Assembly: GCA_008973525.1 (NCBI GenBank)
Contig: WACJ01000289.1
Location: 359,555-423,554 of the forward strand
Source: Stenopsyche tienmushanensis
Taxonomy: Eukaryota; Arthropoda; Insecta; Trichoptera; Stenopsychidae
Length of the DNA: 64,000 bases
Reading direction: 5' to 3'
Under the pieces are notes generated by a model, which worked only from the letters and a program-made list of their open reading frames with translations, had not been told where the DNA came from and did not search any database. Made by a program: the position numbers and the translations under genes. Positions 50,253 to 61,369 of the stretch are shown here, piece by piece. Position 1 is the first letter of the stretch, and each line of letters opens with the position of its first letter.

Positions 50253-50832
50253 ATGGATAAGGTCGCCGATAATATAAATCCAGAAGTTTTTGATAAAGTA
50301 GGAGACCGGGAGATTTCTGGCTATGAATATGACGAAAACATAGTAGATGACTTTGACGAACGGGAAGTATTTGATCTGATACGAAATATTACCGACCCGG
50401 AACATCCACTCACACTCGAGCAATTGCATGTCATTGAAGAAAAAAATATTCAAGTCAACAATAAAGACAATAGCGTTCATATCAATTTTACCCCGACTAT
50501 ACCCCACTGCAGCATGGCAACGCTGATAGGCCTTTCCATTAGAGTTTTACTCTTGAGAGCGCTTCCATACAGGTATGCAGCTTGAATTCCTTTTTTTGGT
50601 GCATAAATGAAATATTTTGTACAAGCTCTTTCTATCAATATAACTATTATCTTCTCTATTATTTATTGATTATTTTTACAGATTTAAAGTGAGCGTTGAA
50701 GTAACACCTGGAAGTCACGTTTCAGAAGAGGCGGTCAATAAACAACTAGCAGACAAAGAGCGAGTGGCGGCAGCTCTTGAAAATAATAATCTCATTGAAA
50801 TTATAAATCAGTGCATTAGTACCTTTAATTAA
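50253..50832 (+). CDS. CIAO2B: CIAO2B / galla-2 (MIP18 family, cytosolic Fe-S cluster assembly)
   Basis: Two exons, 50,253-50,572 and 50,682-50,832, join across a 109-bp GT-AG intron (CCATACAG|GTATGC ... TTTTACAG|ATTTAAA) to give 156 residues (human CIAO2B: 163). Conserved blocks: [20 protein letters not shown] (37-56), [19 protein letters not shown] (80-98) with the invariant Cys86, then [16 protein letters not shown] and [17 protein letters not shown]. The protein is in the CIA targeting complex with CIAO1 and MMS19, which hands 4Fe-4S clusters to cytosolic and nuclear enzymes such as DNA polymerases and helicases. The acidic N-terminus (residues 18-41) is family-typical. The closer match to CIAO2B than CIAO2A rests on the DPEHPLTLE and [13 protein letters not shown] blocks. 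TATTCCAG at 50,226-50,233 may end a 5' UTR intron. Complete. Confidence 0.95.
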
Positions 50833-50875
50833 AATATAATTAAACGTTATAAAATTTTCGTTTTTTTATTTATCT

Positions 50876-50881
50876 AATAAA
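50876..50881 (+). terminator. Poly(A) signal of CIAO2B
   Basis: AATAAA 44 bp after the stop codon, preceded by a T-rich run. Confidence 0.5.
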
Positions 50882-50889
50882 ACTTGGCT

Positions 50890-52020
50890 GTTTTCTATAT
50901 ATGTACAAAATAATTAAATATTATATGAACGGAGATGTAATACTGAATTTATTGAATGGTAATAGCTTGACTCTTTTACGACGGGAAGCTCATATATGTG
51001 CCTTTTAAGTTTTGCGAGCCTTTTAATTTGCCGTATCACCATAGCTAACTTCGTCGACGCTTTAGCCTCTAGCATAAATGTTATTTTGAAGTAATTTGAC
51101 TAGACACTGTTGAGTTACTGATCAATATGAATATGCCAACGCACTGATTCCATATTACACTGTCCATTATTTAAGCCTGCATCAAAATAATTTGAACCTA
51201 GATCATTGTCAGCATATACATCAATAATATGCATCTAAATGTCGAAAATTGTACATGAATTTTATTACTGAAATATAAAAACGTTGTCACAATACATGAC
51301 TTGAAGTCTTTTTGAGCATAATATGGAAATTAAAGCCAAAATATTCATGAATATTGAAATGCATTTTAAAGATGTCCAAATGCTCGAATGCCGCGAATCA
51401 TTTTATACGCAATGTTAGATAGTTTCAAAACTGACATTTTCAACATTGTCGACAGAACTCTATTGTGGAGCGAAAGTCGACCTTTCCATATTGCGAAATC
51501 AAATAGAAACATGAAATCGTAAACGTCACACGTCCGCAGCGCTTTTTTTTGTATATCAGTCAGCTTAAGCTAAGAAATATCGACCATATGCTCGGGGGAC
51601 AAAATTGAAGTTTGCTTGATATTTTTGATCGTTTTTAAAGCGCGATTAAGGATATTCATTTTTTTTTAAATATTAAATGTATGATTGAATATTATATCGT
51701 TTGAAGTTGACGCATTTATTTGGTGGCATGGTTATTTTTTATTTTAATTTAAAATGTTTTTGTTTATTTTTTTCTTAATTTAATATAGTTTTAACAGTAA
51801 ATGAATGTCTAAAAATAATTCGTTTAATTGGTTGTTTATAAATTGACGTTGTTATTATAATGGGGCGTTTATAAATTTTATAAAGAGGACTTAAATTTAA
51901 AAACGGTTAAATATTTTTTATTTTGTTATTAATGTTTGTATGTGATTTTTATTGATTGCTTGTTTTGTTTGAGTGTTAATTGATCGATTGCGAGGCGTTT
52001 TTTGATGTCGGGTTTGTGAC
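50890..52020. other. AT-rich spacer before the GC-rich exon
   Basis: No exon or repeat recognised. Composition switches abruptly to GC-rich at about 52,030, marking the promoter/first-exon region of the next gene. Confidence 0.45.
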
Positions 52021-52083
52021 GATTATTTTTGCGGGAGAGCGCGCGGGGGCGGTGCGCGCTGGCGGGCAGCGAGGCCAGTCAAG

Positions 52084-52159
52084 ATGGCCGCCTGTCGGGG
52101 CGCCCGGGCCGCCGCCGCCACCGCCGTCGACGGCGCCGCGCCCGAAACGACCCGCCCCG
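52084..52159 (+). CDS. Probable first coding exon of an unidentified gene
   Basis: An ATG in good initiation context (AAGATGG) opens an alanine-rich frame MAACRGARAAAATAVDGAAP, then ETTRP, and runs into a perfect donor (CCCCG|GTGAGTG) at 52,159/52,160, leaving phase 1. It sits in a strongly GC- and CpG-rich block (about 52,030-52,480) that begins abruptly in AT-rich DNA, as expected of a promoter-proximal exon. Later exons were not found in the 12 kb to the right, so the gene may have a long first intron. If unspliced, the frame would run on to 52,563 (159 residues), but its composition after the donor reads as GC-rich non-coding sequence. Product unknown. A long minus-strand frame over the same block is likely its shadow. 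Confidence 0.5.
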
Positions 52160-52569
52160 GTGAGTGCCTCCGAGATCGCCACCCGCGGTCCGCACCTCTT
52201 CGTCACGCGAAGAGCCCCCCGGCCCCGCCCCACCCCGCCGGCTCGCGACGCCCGGGGGTGCGGAGCCCGAGGTCGGGGGGTGCTCCAACGCTCGGGGGCG
52301 TCTCTCGGTGCTGTCGCTCCGCCGAAACTGACTGCAGGCCGTCAGCGGATTTGATGCGCCACAGCTCAACGGATCCGCTCCGCTTCCCGGGGAGTCGCTT
52401 CCCGCACCCCGCGGCCCCTTCCGGCGGAGCGACCGCCGAGGGACGCCCCTCATGCCGAGCGCTCGACTTCCAAACGTCAAACGGCAGCTACGAAAAATCC
52501 GAAAAGGATGTGTCAGCGAACAGAAAAAAGTCCACGAACGCGATCCCATATAGGCTAACGTAGCTTCCG

Positions 52570-54205
52570 CAAAAGCCATCCTTCCGGATCGGCGGCCGGA
52601 AGCTTCGAACCTTCTCTCTCATTTTTGGAGCAATCGACGCGCATTAGTTCCCCGAAACGCACGACAATGATTTCGAGGACCTGACCTCCTTCTGAACACC
52701 ACCAGGCTCCCTCAAGTAACTCCAACCAATGCAGTCATATTAAATTTGATAATTTTGCTTCGGACTCTACTTTAGGGCAAAAGTTCTACTCTGACATCTA
52801 AAGACGTAAAATAAAATAAAAAATCATATCCTATCAAATGATCATAGGAAGTGTCACATATTGTGTACGAAAATATTCATTAAAGAACCAAAAATATGCC
52901 ATTAATTTTTTCATAATACATGTGCAATTGGTTGCAAACTTTATGTAACCAATTTTACCGAAAGCCAAAAGAATTATAATTATTACATATATACACTTAA
53001 TACAGCGTATATTTAATACAAATTTACCACAGTTCAAATGACATATGTGTCATTACAAATCAAACGGCGCATCATCCCTATAAAAATCATTCAAACGTCA
53101 TCCTAAAAAAATTCAACATGTCGACGTACTTACCGTTTGCATTAAAACTAATAAGATATAAACGACTATAAATCCATTCTTGCATTAAATTAAATATATG
53201 TGTCACGTTTGAACGGTGACATATCTAAAAATGCAATTTTATTGACAACTGTGCAGCGACGATGGATTATTGCTGAATCACCAACATGTCATGTAGAGAA
53301 CTTATAAAATGCAATACGTTTCTCGTGTCCGAGATTGTGACGAAATAACAGATCATGAAACGATTGCTTGTATTGATCATCGTGTTGTTGTGTGCTAAAT
53401 GTTCGTATTCGGCACAGATATGGCCGCTATCTATTGTTGTTTATAAATTCGTTCAAATGTTTTCCTCGATATTCTTTATAACGCAGATCGACGAAGGATC
53501 GTATCTGATACGGTCCGTAGATTAAAGCTTATCCTTTTCGAAAAGACCACACAGTGAAACTTTAGCCTTTTCTCATCAGTGATAAGATGTGCTCGTTAGA
53601 CTTTGGAATGAGGATTTTCATGAAAATTTGCTTACAAATTGAAAGTATTTTTTTCGCTCTCGAATACTAAACGTCAGTTTTTTAAAAAATGCATATATTA
53701 CGCTATCAGAAGATAGATTTTTTTAACAGCTGATCGTGTAAATCTGGAAATGGCGTAATCTTTGTGTTGTTTTGAGATGTATTTATTACAAAACTAGAGG
53801 ATATGATTCTAATCAACAATCTCTTGACTTTCAATAGATTCTGCTTTAATTAGTTAAAAACCCTAATGCAGTTTTTAATCCCCATGTTCAACTGTGTATT
53901 GTGAAAAATATTTTCCGGGACATTTTAGATTTGCTTGAATGTTTTCAACCCTTTTTATGCTTTCGTTAACATCTGATTTTAGCTGGCATGCATTGATAAT
54001 TAGATTAGTGCTATATTCTTTAGATCTGGATCACCATACAGATTCTCATTCTTCATTAATTAAATGTAATTGATCTAAGGATTAATTCTGCACGTCATTC
54101 TTAGAAAGACTTATTCTATAATATTGATTTATAGTAATGCAAATGAACTTAGTCTAAATTAAAGCCAAATAGTATAATCATGCATAAACATTTGTGATTC
54201 AGTTT
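52570..54205. other. Putative intron 1 of the 52.1-kb gene, AT-rich
   Basis: Composition falls back to AT-rich after about 52,700. No exon with both splice sites and a recognisable product was found. Confidence 0.35.
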
Positions 54206-54212
54206 TGTGTTA

Positions 54213-54458
54213 TTAACACTTTGTATACGGGTCCAGTTTGATGAATGATAATGCATGGTGCGGGTGATACCATGTCATATATGTAAAAACGATTTTAAGG
54301 CTATTCAAAAACGATACTACGTGTCGATAGATCGTTCGTTCACTTAAAATAGCATTAATAGGTGTCTCTAGTTTTTCGTCAACTGAGACTAGTCTCCTGC
54401 GCTCAATGAGTGGCACCCCGAGGACTATAATCCTCGTCTCCCGCACACAATGTGTTAA
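54213..54458. mobile_element. TTAA-flanked MITE (piggyBac-like ends)
   Basis: The left end TTAACACTTTGTATACGGG and right end CCCGCACACAATGTGTTAA are inverted repeats (15 of 19 positions agree), each including TTAA, 246 bp apart. No coding capacity. Similar ends are at 59,662 and 60,416. Confidence 0.75.
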
Positions 54459-54459
54459 T

Positions 54460-56905
54460 ATACGATATTTAACTCGGTAATCGATTGTGATAGTTTTAGT
54501 TGCCGTTTCACAGTAGAAGTGAGATTTCATAGGTTACTCATTATGGTTACTCATTGTCTAACCGCTGTATTTTATGCCTAAAGCTAAAGATGTGTTAAAA
54601 ATTGATTTTTATGTCGATCCATATGTTAAACATGCACATTGTCACGATGTAATCATTGCAACACCTAAATCATTGTTTATCTTAAAAAAGATCTTAAGAC
54701 ATCGTTATCCAACTTTTCAACATAAATGCGAAATTGTATCACACAAATTTTACTTCGAAAAGATAAAATCCAAATCTGGAATTTTGACTCATTGCGGATC
54801 TTTGTAGACTCAATGTAACCGGGAAAAAATCCTATTTATATTTTGTCGTAATTTATCAGTTATGATTTCTTTAAATCGTAAATGAATCGATCAATAATGA
54901 CGCTTGCGCATCACCTATTGAACCTTGCGCAGTTATTACGATTAGGTATGTGTATACAAATAGCAGATATTTTCCCACACAAACGTGTTATTTTAATGCA
55001 ATTTTTTTAAATAAGAAAAATCGAATTGACCTCATGCAACATAATTCATAAATACGCCATCCGACGTTTGTTTTATAGTAAAGTGTAATTGCGCAAGTTA
55101 ACATTTACGATTAGACTGTCAGTTTACATTAATTAAAAAATTAATAACAAATATTATAATCTATTTGCAATTTTCATAAAACGCGAATCGAACGGAATTA
55201 AATCTATTTTGCTGCGAACGAGCGATAATCAAAGTGGGTCAATAAATTAATATAAACATATTTGTATGACTTTTAAGTGCATTTATAGTACTATTAGTAT
55301 ATTTGTAATGATTTTCTTATAGGTTAATTACTGCAGCACAGTGGATTGTTTTTATGCGCGTTTAAATCCCGAATATGTTCTGTCGTCCTTTGAGATGCGT
55401 GCTTTAATTTAAATATGAATATTCATCGCGTTTTGATAGACGATTGACTATTTATGATTGACTTATTCACTCGTACGTCTAATTTTATGGCGTTGTCATA
55501 TATAAATCTCCGTCGTATACGTTCCAATTTAATATGATTGTTACGGCTCGAGGTGTAGGGATATTAACGCGTGTGCGTTGGATTTAAATACGTTTTTTAT
55601 TGTCGGCGTTACACGTCGAAAATAAGTCATCGTCGGGACCGATCCGGTATATATCGGTTGGCGTCGGTTTTTTGGCAATGTTCGTCCGCTCCGTTTGATG
55701 CATCTCGGTTCTGCATTGTTTATTTTTTTGGTTTACGACCTGTTAAATATTTTGTCCGTCGTCTTCGACGTATTTGATTTTGTATTAAAATCCGCAATAT
55801 GATTGTGTAGGTACAGAATTGTGTAAACAATATCTCGGCGTTTTTCCTCGGCTTGGACTTTCGTTTTAGAATAAACAATTTTCACGTGCTTACATACGAA
55901 ATAGCTTCCATCGGCTTAGAGGTGTCAAGCGTATTGTATATTATTTTGCTATTTGCATCGGAATGCACGCTTTAAATTTATGAACGTGGATTGTTTGTGA
56001 AAAATGAACAGTTTTTGAAGCGAGTCCCGTTTGTATTTTTAACTGGCCGAGATGAATCGAGCGATTTTTATTGAACAGTTCAAGAGCTCTAGTTGCATGT
56101 GAACGATTTTCAAAAGATTTCCTTGACGTCTTCCTTCCGAAATTGTTGAGACGGCGTTCATCGTCAGCGATATTAATTTGTTATTGGTACGTGTAAATTT
56201 TTTCACACTTGTTTGACTTGCAATTGATCTTATTAATGCGCTCGTATAAAATGTGTAAAAATTACATTCATGCTGTATATTATTTTGCACGGTATGCGGT
56301 AAATTTAATTGTGTGAATCAGAGTTTTGAACATTTCACCTTGTATTCAGTAGCAAGCGGATATCTTGGAATACGTTGGTATATGTATATCGATGATATTA
56401 ATGTCACCCAGAGTTTAAAATTCATCTTAGTTGGAATCTTTGTATGTTGTGTTACCATATGAGGCTTTATTATTAAAATTTCATTCTTGTATGAATTTAA
56501 GTTTATTATCGTGAGAGGTGTGTCGTTGTATGAATTTTCATTTTTGACACCTTCACTGAATATTTTATGTCGTGGTAATTTGACTCATTCAACTTTCTTA
56601 TGGCTCATTGAAATTTTTGATGATACTCAACGTCGTACGTCATAGTCCATCCTTCTTTATTCAGTGACGATGGTTTTTTGACCATGCTATAATGGCTGAA
56701 GATTAAATAAAGTTTGGTATAGCCGTGAGGTGTTGGGAGTAGATAAAGAATGATGTTATGCAGTCTTTGTTTGCCCATCCAATGTGGTGTGTGTCTGGTG
56801 AGTATTTAGTTGGTCGTAAACATACATGCAAGTCGCTAATATAAATATAGAGAAGAGTCGATTAGCGTGTAATGCGTAAATGACACACAGCTGATTACAA
56901 ATATT
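54460..56905. other. Non-coding stretch rich in CpG despite AT bias
   Basis: No supported exon. The 77-codon frame at 54,574-54,807 has no recognisable domain. From about 55,370 the sequence carries many CpG dinucleotides (seven in 55,621-55,680) in AT-rich DNA, unlike most of the window. Confidence 0.4.
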
Positions 56906-56917
56906 AACCTCTTGTCG

Positions 56918-57087
56918 CCGGTTTGATTGTGGTTCATATAACCGGTTAAAACCGGTGCAGCAGAGATGCTCGCGTGCAGTCGACCACAATTACGGCCTCT
57001 TCCTCCAGTTGACGCTTCCTAACTAATTGTTAATTACAATGAGCGAGTTCATCCATTTGCGTAATTCGTACACGACCATAACCGGTT
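56918..57087. promoter_or_regulatory. Cluster of Grainyhead-like AACCGGTT motifs
   Basis: AACCGGTT at 56,940-56,947, AACCGGTG at 56,950-56,957, CCGGTTT at 56,918-56,924 and AACCGGTT at 57,080-57,087. AACCGGTT is the consensus of the Grainyhead/CP2 family of epithelial transcription factors. Four sites within 170 bp in probable intronic DNA suggest an enhancer; no functional evidence is visible. Confidence 0.45.
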
Positions 57088-57089
57088 AT

Positions 57090-57835
57090 TCTACGTCCGG
57101 AACATGTGACTGCCGAACGTCAATCGATCTGCATAAACCACAACCAGCTACCGATAATTCTGCGATCTAGCCGGTGGAGGCTGATCCCAAAAAAAAGACT
57201 TCGCCTGATTATCTACCATATTGCGAAAAATGACAATTCTATCAAGCTGGAAAAAATATTTACATCATATAACTATTTTTATGCCAGACGCTGATATATC
57301 GTCTTTATTAACATTGCGAGAAAAGTGCCAATGCCGATATATCGTCGTTTTCGCGAAACGATCATTTTTTCCTGCTTGCCAATACATTTTAAAAAAGAAA
57401 ATTGATATATCCAAGTCTAATGATTGTCTCCCTTTTTATTGCATAATATTTAGTCTTTATTCGGCCGTCGCTAAAAGGGTTAACGTCAATAAACAAACAG
57501 CAAAGATTTCCACGCATATAATAAAAATAATATAATATTATGAAGCGTGACCCTTCTCATACGCGCTGACCCTGTGTTTATTTACGATCATGACTTCTAT
57601 TCGCAACGTCCATCAGGCTGATGTTGATAAATATCGCTCTCTGATCATCTGGATTGAACTGTTCGGGTAAACCCCCCTGGATCGTCGATCAATTGATGGA
57701 TAAAAACGTCCGTATCCGTAAAACATCCCAGATTTAAATTCAGGAATTGATTTCCTCTATTTATTTTCATCGAAACATACACAATTTTGATTTATAGAAA
57801 ATCTATTTTTAGCATAAGTAAATATTAATAATCGA
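57090..57835. other. Non-coding stretch, short frames only
   Basis: Two overlapping plus frames (57,106-57,294 and 57,221-57,535) have no recognisable domain or splice support. Confidence 0.35.
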
Positions 57836-57837
57836 AA

Positions 57838-57990
57838 AAACCTTTGCTTTGCCATGCTAAATAACATCCGCGCGCTATGATGTGTATTTAGTACACACCA
57901 TATGAAATTCTGAACCCCGTATCTATTATATTTCATATCGATATTCCCATGATTAGAGTCGACTTGTAGTAAATACATCATGGCCAAGGA
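57838..57990 (+). mobile_element. MITE family A copy
   Basis: The left end CCTTTGCTTTGCCATGCTAA and right end ATCATGGCCAAGGAATTTAA are imperfect inverted repeats. The body (CCGCGCGCTATGATGTG, then ATTTCATATCGATATTCCCA) matches the 41.1-kb copy. The minus strand is again open, with a similar predicted peptide ([12 protein letters not shown] in the 41-kb copy, [12 protein letters not shown] here). Confidence 0.8.
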
Positions 57991-57999
57991 ATTTAATTT

Positions 58000-59030
58000 A
58001 ATGGGTGAGGCTGCTTAATTTACATTTTTTTAAATCCATGCCTATTGTTGGATATAGATGATTTGCAATGAATCCTAGTTATAATAACATCCCCGAAATT
58101 GATGACGTCGTTGAAGTTGATAGTATTCAATTCTTACATGAACTTTGTCCGTTTTGTATTTGGATATCTTATCCCAAACAACAAACTTATTTTTTGCACG
58201 ACTTAAAGCTAAAACAACAGTTGTTTATTTTGGATCCATTTTTAGATTTTAGCACCTTCGCTGGTCAATTTGATCAGCATCCCAATTTTAATTTAAAGCA
58301 TTTCTCCAATATCACGAGCATTTAACAATGCGTTTTTCATCTATTTATGCTCTTTATCCAAGTATAACTGTTTGATGCGGTCAATTCGTCGATTGAACAA
58401 TTGGTCGTTTTGAGGTAAACCTGAGAATTTGCGTCGTCATCAACTTTCTCTTTCTTTTGACAGCAATGATGGATCTTGTCCATGCTTATTGTTATATATG
58501 AACTATCTCATTTTATGTATCAAATTTTGCTTTTTACTTCTGACACGAACGTTTTATCATACGGCGCGGTGACTTGAATTGATCGTTATCAATCATGCAC
58601 GACTTTTTCGAAGACGCCACACCTATGCATTCTTCGTTTGATCTCATTGATCATATTCGCATGTTTCCCAATTATTTCGTCGTCGGGTTCGATCATGCTT
58701 GGATCGTTTTTCGTCTCCAAACATATTGTAACGGTTTATTTCATTGGAACATGTCGAGGACGACAGCCATGTCGCAGTGGCGTCATCGGCACAAGAAATA
58801 TGTTCATGGCGATGTGGAGCGCTTACAAAGCGCCTTGTCCATAATCTTCCATGATCCAATAAGCTTCCGTTGCTCGAGCAAATGTTACATTATTGCGAAC
58901 AGTCTACCTTTGCCCCCATAACACGCGGATTTTCCGGACGTATGCGGAAATGTCTGAAATTTGCAGTTAAATTGGACCGACGTTGTTCTTAATGTCGATT
59001 TACTTATATGCTAAGGAGTATGATCTTCGC
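58000..59030. other. Unrecognised short frames, no supported gene
   Basis: Plus frames at 58,068-58,325 (85 codons) and 58,595-58,921 (108 codons) are the longest in this part of the window. They show no domain I know and no convincing splice sites. They could be lineage-specific or repeat-derived. Confidence 0.3.
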
Positions 59031-59035
59031 GAAAG

Positions 59036-59230
59036 TAGGCTATATTTGTACATTTGCCGTTTATCATCCTTAAAAATCCATTTATCTGTCAGGACCGCCG
59101 CAGCGTGTATGAAGCTTGTACATAAATAAATAAAACTGTCGATAGCACATAATATTCAGTCATTTCTTTGGGTAAACATAAACAATACACTTCGATTCAC
59201 AAATCGATTCATTATATCATTCACATTATC
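59036..59230 (+). repeat. Dispersed repeat family C, copy 2 (left-truncated)
   Basis: Matches 63,125-63,308 and 5590-5768 from GCTATATTTGTACATTTGCC to ATTATATCATTCACATT; the TTAACC...GAG left end is absent. Confidence 0.8.
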
Positions 59231-59661
59231 ATTATTAGTACGATGTACACAATATGCTCTCTCCGTCTCTGTCTGTCTCCGAGCTCAACATGTAAAAATG
59301 ATCCTTCCGAATCACTGGAATTTGGCCATAACTCTGTGTCTTATCTCTTTGAGGGGTTAATATGCTTGCATGATATACGATGTCATTTAATAATTTTTTG
59401 ATAACATATCTGTACAGTACTGTCCTAAATCATGACCTTAGCAGATGCTCGCTTTTTCACTGTTCAATCGCCGCTTCGAATTTTTCATGAACCATCTCCC
59501 CTTCAACTAAACATATCCGTTTTAGTTATTGATAAACTTCTTAAAGTACCATATTCGTTATCGAATATGAGCCATCTTCATAGGAAACTTCTAGGAAAAT
59601 GTAGTGATTTCCCATTTAGCCTTGCACATGTGGTGCTCGATAGCGGAAATAACGTCATTTT

Positions 59662-60416
59662 TTAACACATGTACGGAAGCACTTAGCGTGTAAAAAACGC
59701 ATATTTACATAAAATGCCATTGCTTTTAACTTTTTAACCGCCAGCAAGTTTAGAGATATTAGAAATTGCGTAAAAAGTTGTTTGACTTATATACTTTATT
59801 GTCTAAAGGCGACTCATGTGTTCCTATCATATGCACGTATACCACATGCTGTCCTGCGGGATCATACACGGGGCTTGAGCATTTCTCGTTCAGGATTGTC
59901 ACAACACATAATGCATATTTTTGTCTTTATTAATAATATTAAAAATAACAGCTTTTTACAAGCTTTTTGATCAAAACACCCCAAAATAGATTCAGTTACG
60001 TAGCAAATATCATCCAAAGGGCGGCCCTTATAACCTCTGTTGGATTTATTTAAAAATAAAATGGAAACACCAAGATCTTGAACCTTCCTGTGATGTTTTT
60101 AGATAGGGCTTCATATTTTTATAGACCGCAAATTTGTTTTTTGTGTTATAATTGGGGTTTGTTTCCAAAGCTCTTGGGATATTTTGTAGCTTATAAATAC
60201 ACGTTGATGATTCACATTAAATCGTGAAGCTTTGATGTGCAAATAAAATTTATTTACTGAAAATTATATATTCTGAAAATTGTGCATGGTTTTTGGTCAC
60301 TCCGTGTATTGAGAATGTGGTCAATTTTGAAAAATAAGCCAAACAATATTTTAGCCGACGTTAAATAAAAAACAACTTGATTCATAAAAATATGTTTCCC
60401 GCACATAGTGTGTTAA
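59662..60416. mobile_element. Possible larger TTAA-type element
   Basis: The left TTAACACATGTACGGAAGC and right TTTCCCGCACATAGTGTGTT then AA resemble the 54.2-kb MITE ends and each other in inverted orientation. The pairing of these two ends is inferred; they could belong to separate insertions. Confidence 0.45.
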
Positions 60417-60435
60417 CATGCATAACACGTTATTC

Positions 60436-60600
60436 TATTACTCATAGGTGTCCCTGCACGACTTTATTGATCGCCCCTGTATTTAATTTTTCAAGTCCAG
60501 GAAAATTGTGTAAATCTGGATCGAGACACACTAATCTTTACGTAATTGGTCCATATTTTTAGTCTGATAATTAATAAATATCTTCCCATCCAAAGGATTA
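60436..60600 (+). repeat. Dispersed repeat family E, copy 3
   Basis: ACTCATAGGTGTCCCTGCAC then GACTTTATTGATCG matches 28,902-28,940. AGTCCAGGAAAAT and ATCTGGATCGAGA match 36,000-36,035. Confidence 0.55.
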
Positions 60601-60693
60601 TCGGGAATGATTCGAGTATGTCTGCTTTTTCAATTCGTTCTTTCTTCTGATTTTGTCCGTGAGTTCTTGCACTTTTGGATCTTATTCATTATT

Positions 60694-61368
60694 ATTCACA
60701 TTTTTTTTGTGCGATTTCGAAGTTATGCGGCTTTTTTTTAAAGGAAAGTAGGAAATAAATTATTAACACTTACCGTAATTTGGAAAAAAAATATAATTTA
60801 GGACTGTGTAAATCAGATTGCATCTGCTATCATTGAATTACGACCACGCCCTTAATTCTGGTTTAGATTTTTGAAAAAATTAATTTCGTTTTTTTTTTTG
60901 CATTTTTCCGTTGTTTTGACTTTGAAATTTTTTAACGCGTTTTTTCTCGAAACTACTTTATCAACACGGTTGACATCATATCTCATGTTTTAATTAACTA
61001 ATTGACTTTAAACTGGGTACGAATCTTTTCTATATAACCCTTTATTTTTCCTACCAGATTTATGTCAAAATTTACACTGACTGACACTGGGTATATTATT
61101 TCTTCCGAAGAAGAGACCGATTTTGAATCATATCAAAAATATTAGCATTTGAGATGCCAAATGTCAGACATCCTTAAAATTTTACCAATGATACAAGACG
61201 TCCTTCAAAATGTTATTTTTTTATTGACTTATTGTTTTCATGTTTTTTTTATTAACTTTTTTTATGCGATTTCGGATATATTTTATATAGCTGTTTCAAA
61301 GTTATGCGGTTTTTAAAATCCATGGAAGCGATTTTTTTTTATGCGATTTTCCGCGGACACGACGAATG
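60694..61368 (-). mobile_element. Element family B, copy 3 (inverted)
   Basis: Begins with CACATTTTTTTTGTGCGATT and TCGAAGTTATGCGG and ends with TATGCGATTTTCCGCGGA, the exact reversed order of copies 1 and 2. The inner match includes TTTAATTAACTAATTGACTT and AACTGGGTACGAATCTTTTC. It is about 675 bp, shortened by internal deletions. Confidence 0.85.
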
Positions 61369-61369
61369 G

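Noticed and set aside
52079..52579. Long minus-strand frame (166 codons) in the GC-rich block
   Set aside because: GC-rich DNA has few stops. The plus strand has a good start and a perfect donor; the minus frame has no family match.
52595..52625. Possible tRNA B-box (GGTTCGAAGC on the minus strand)
   Set aside because: No A-box, acceptor stem or cloverleaf could be built around it.
58595..58921. A 108-codon plus frame
   Set aside because: No recognisable domain, overlapping frames on both strands, and no conserved splice context.
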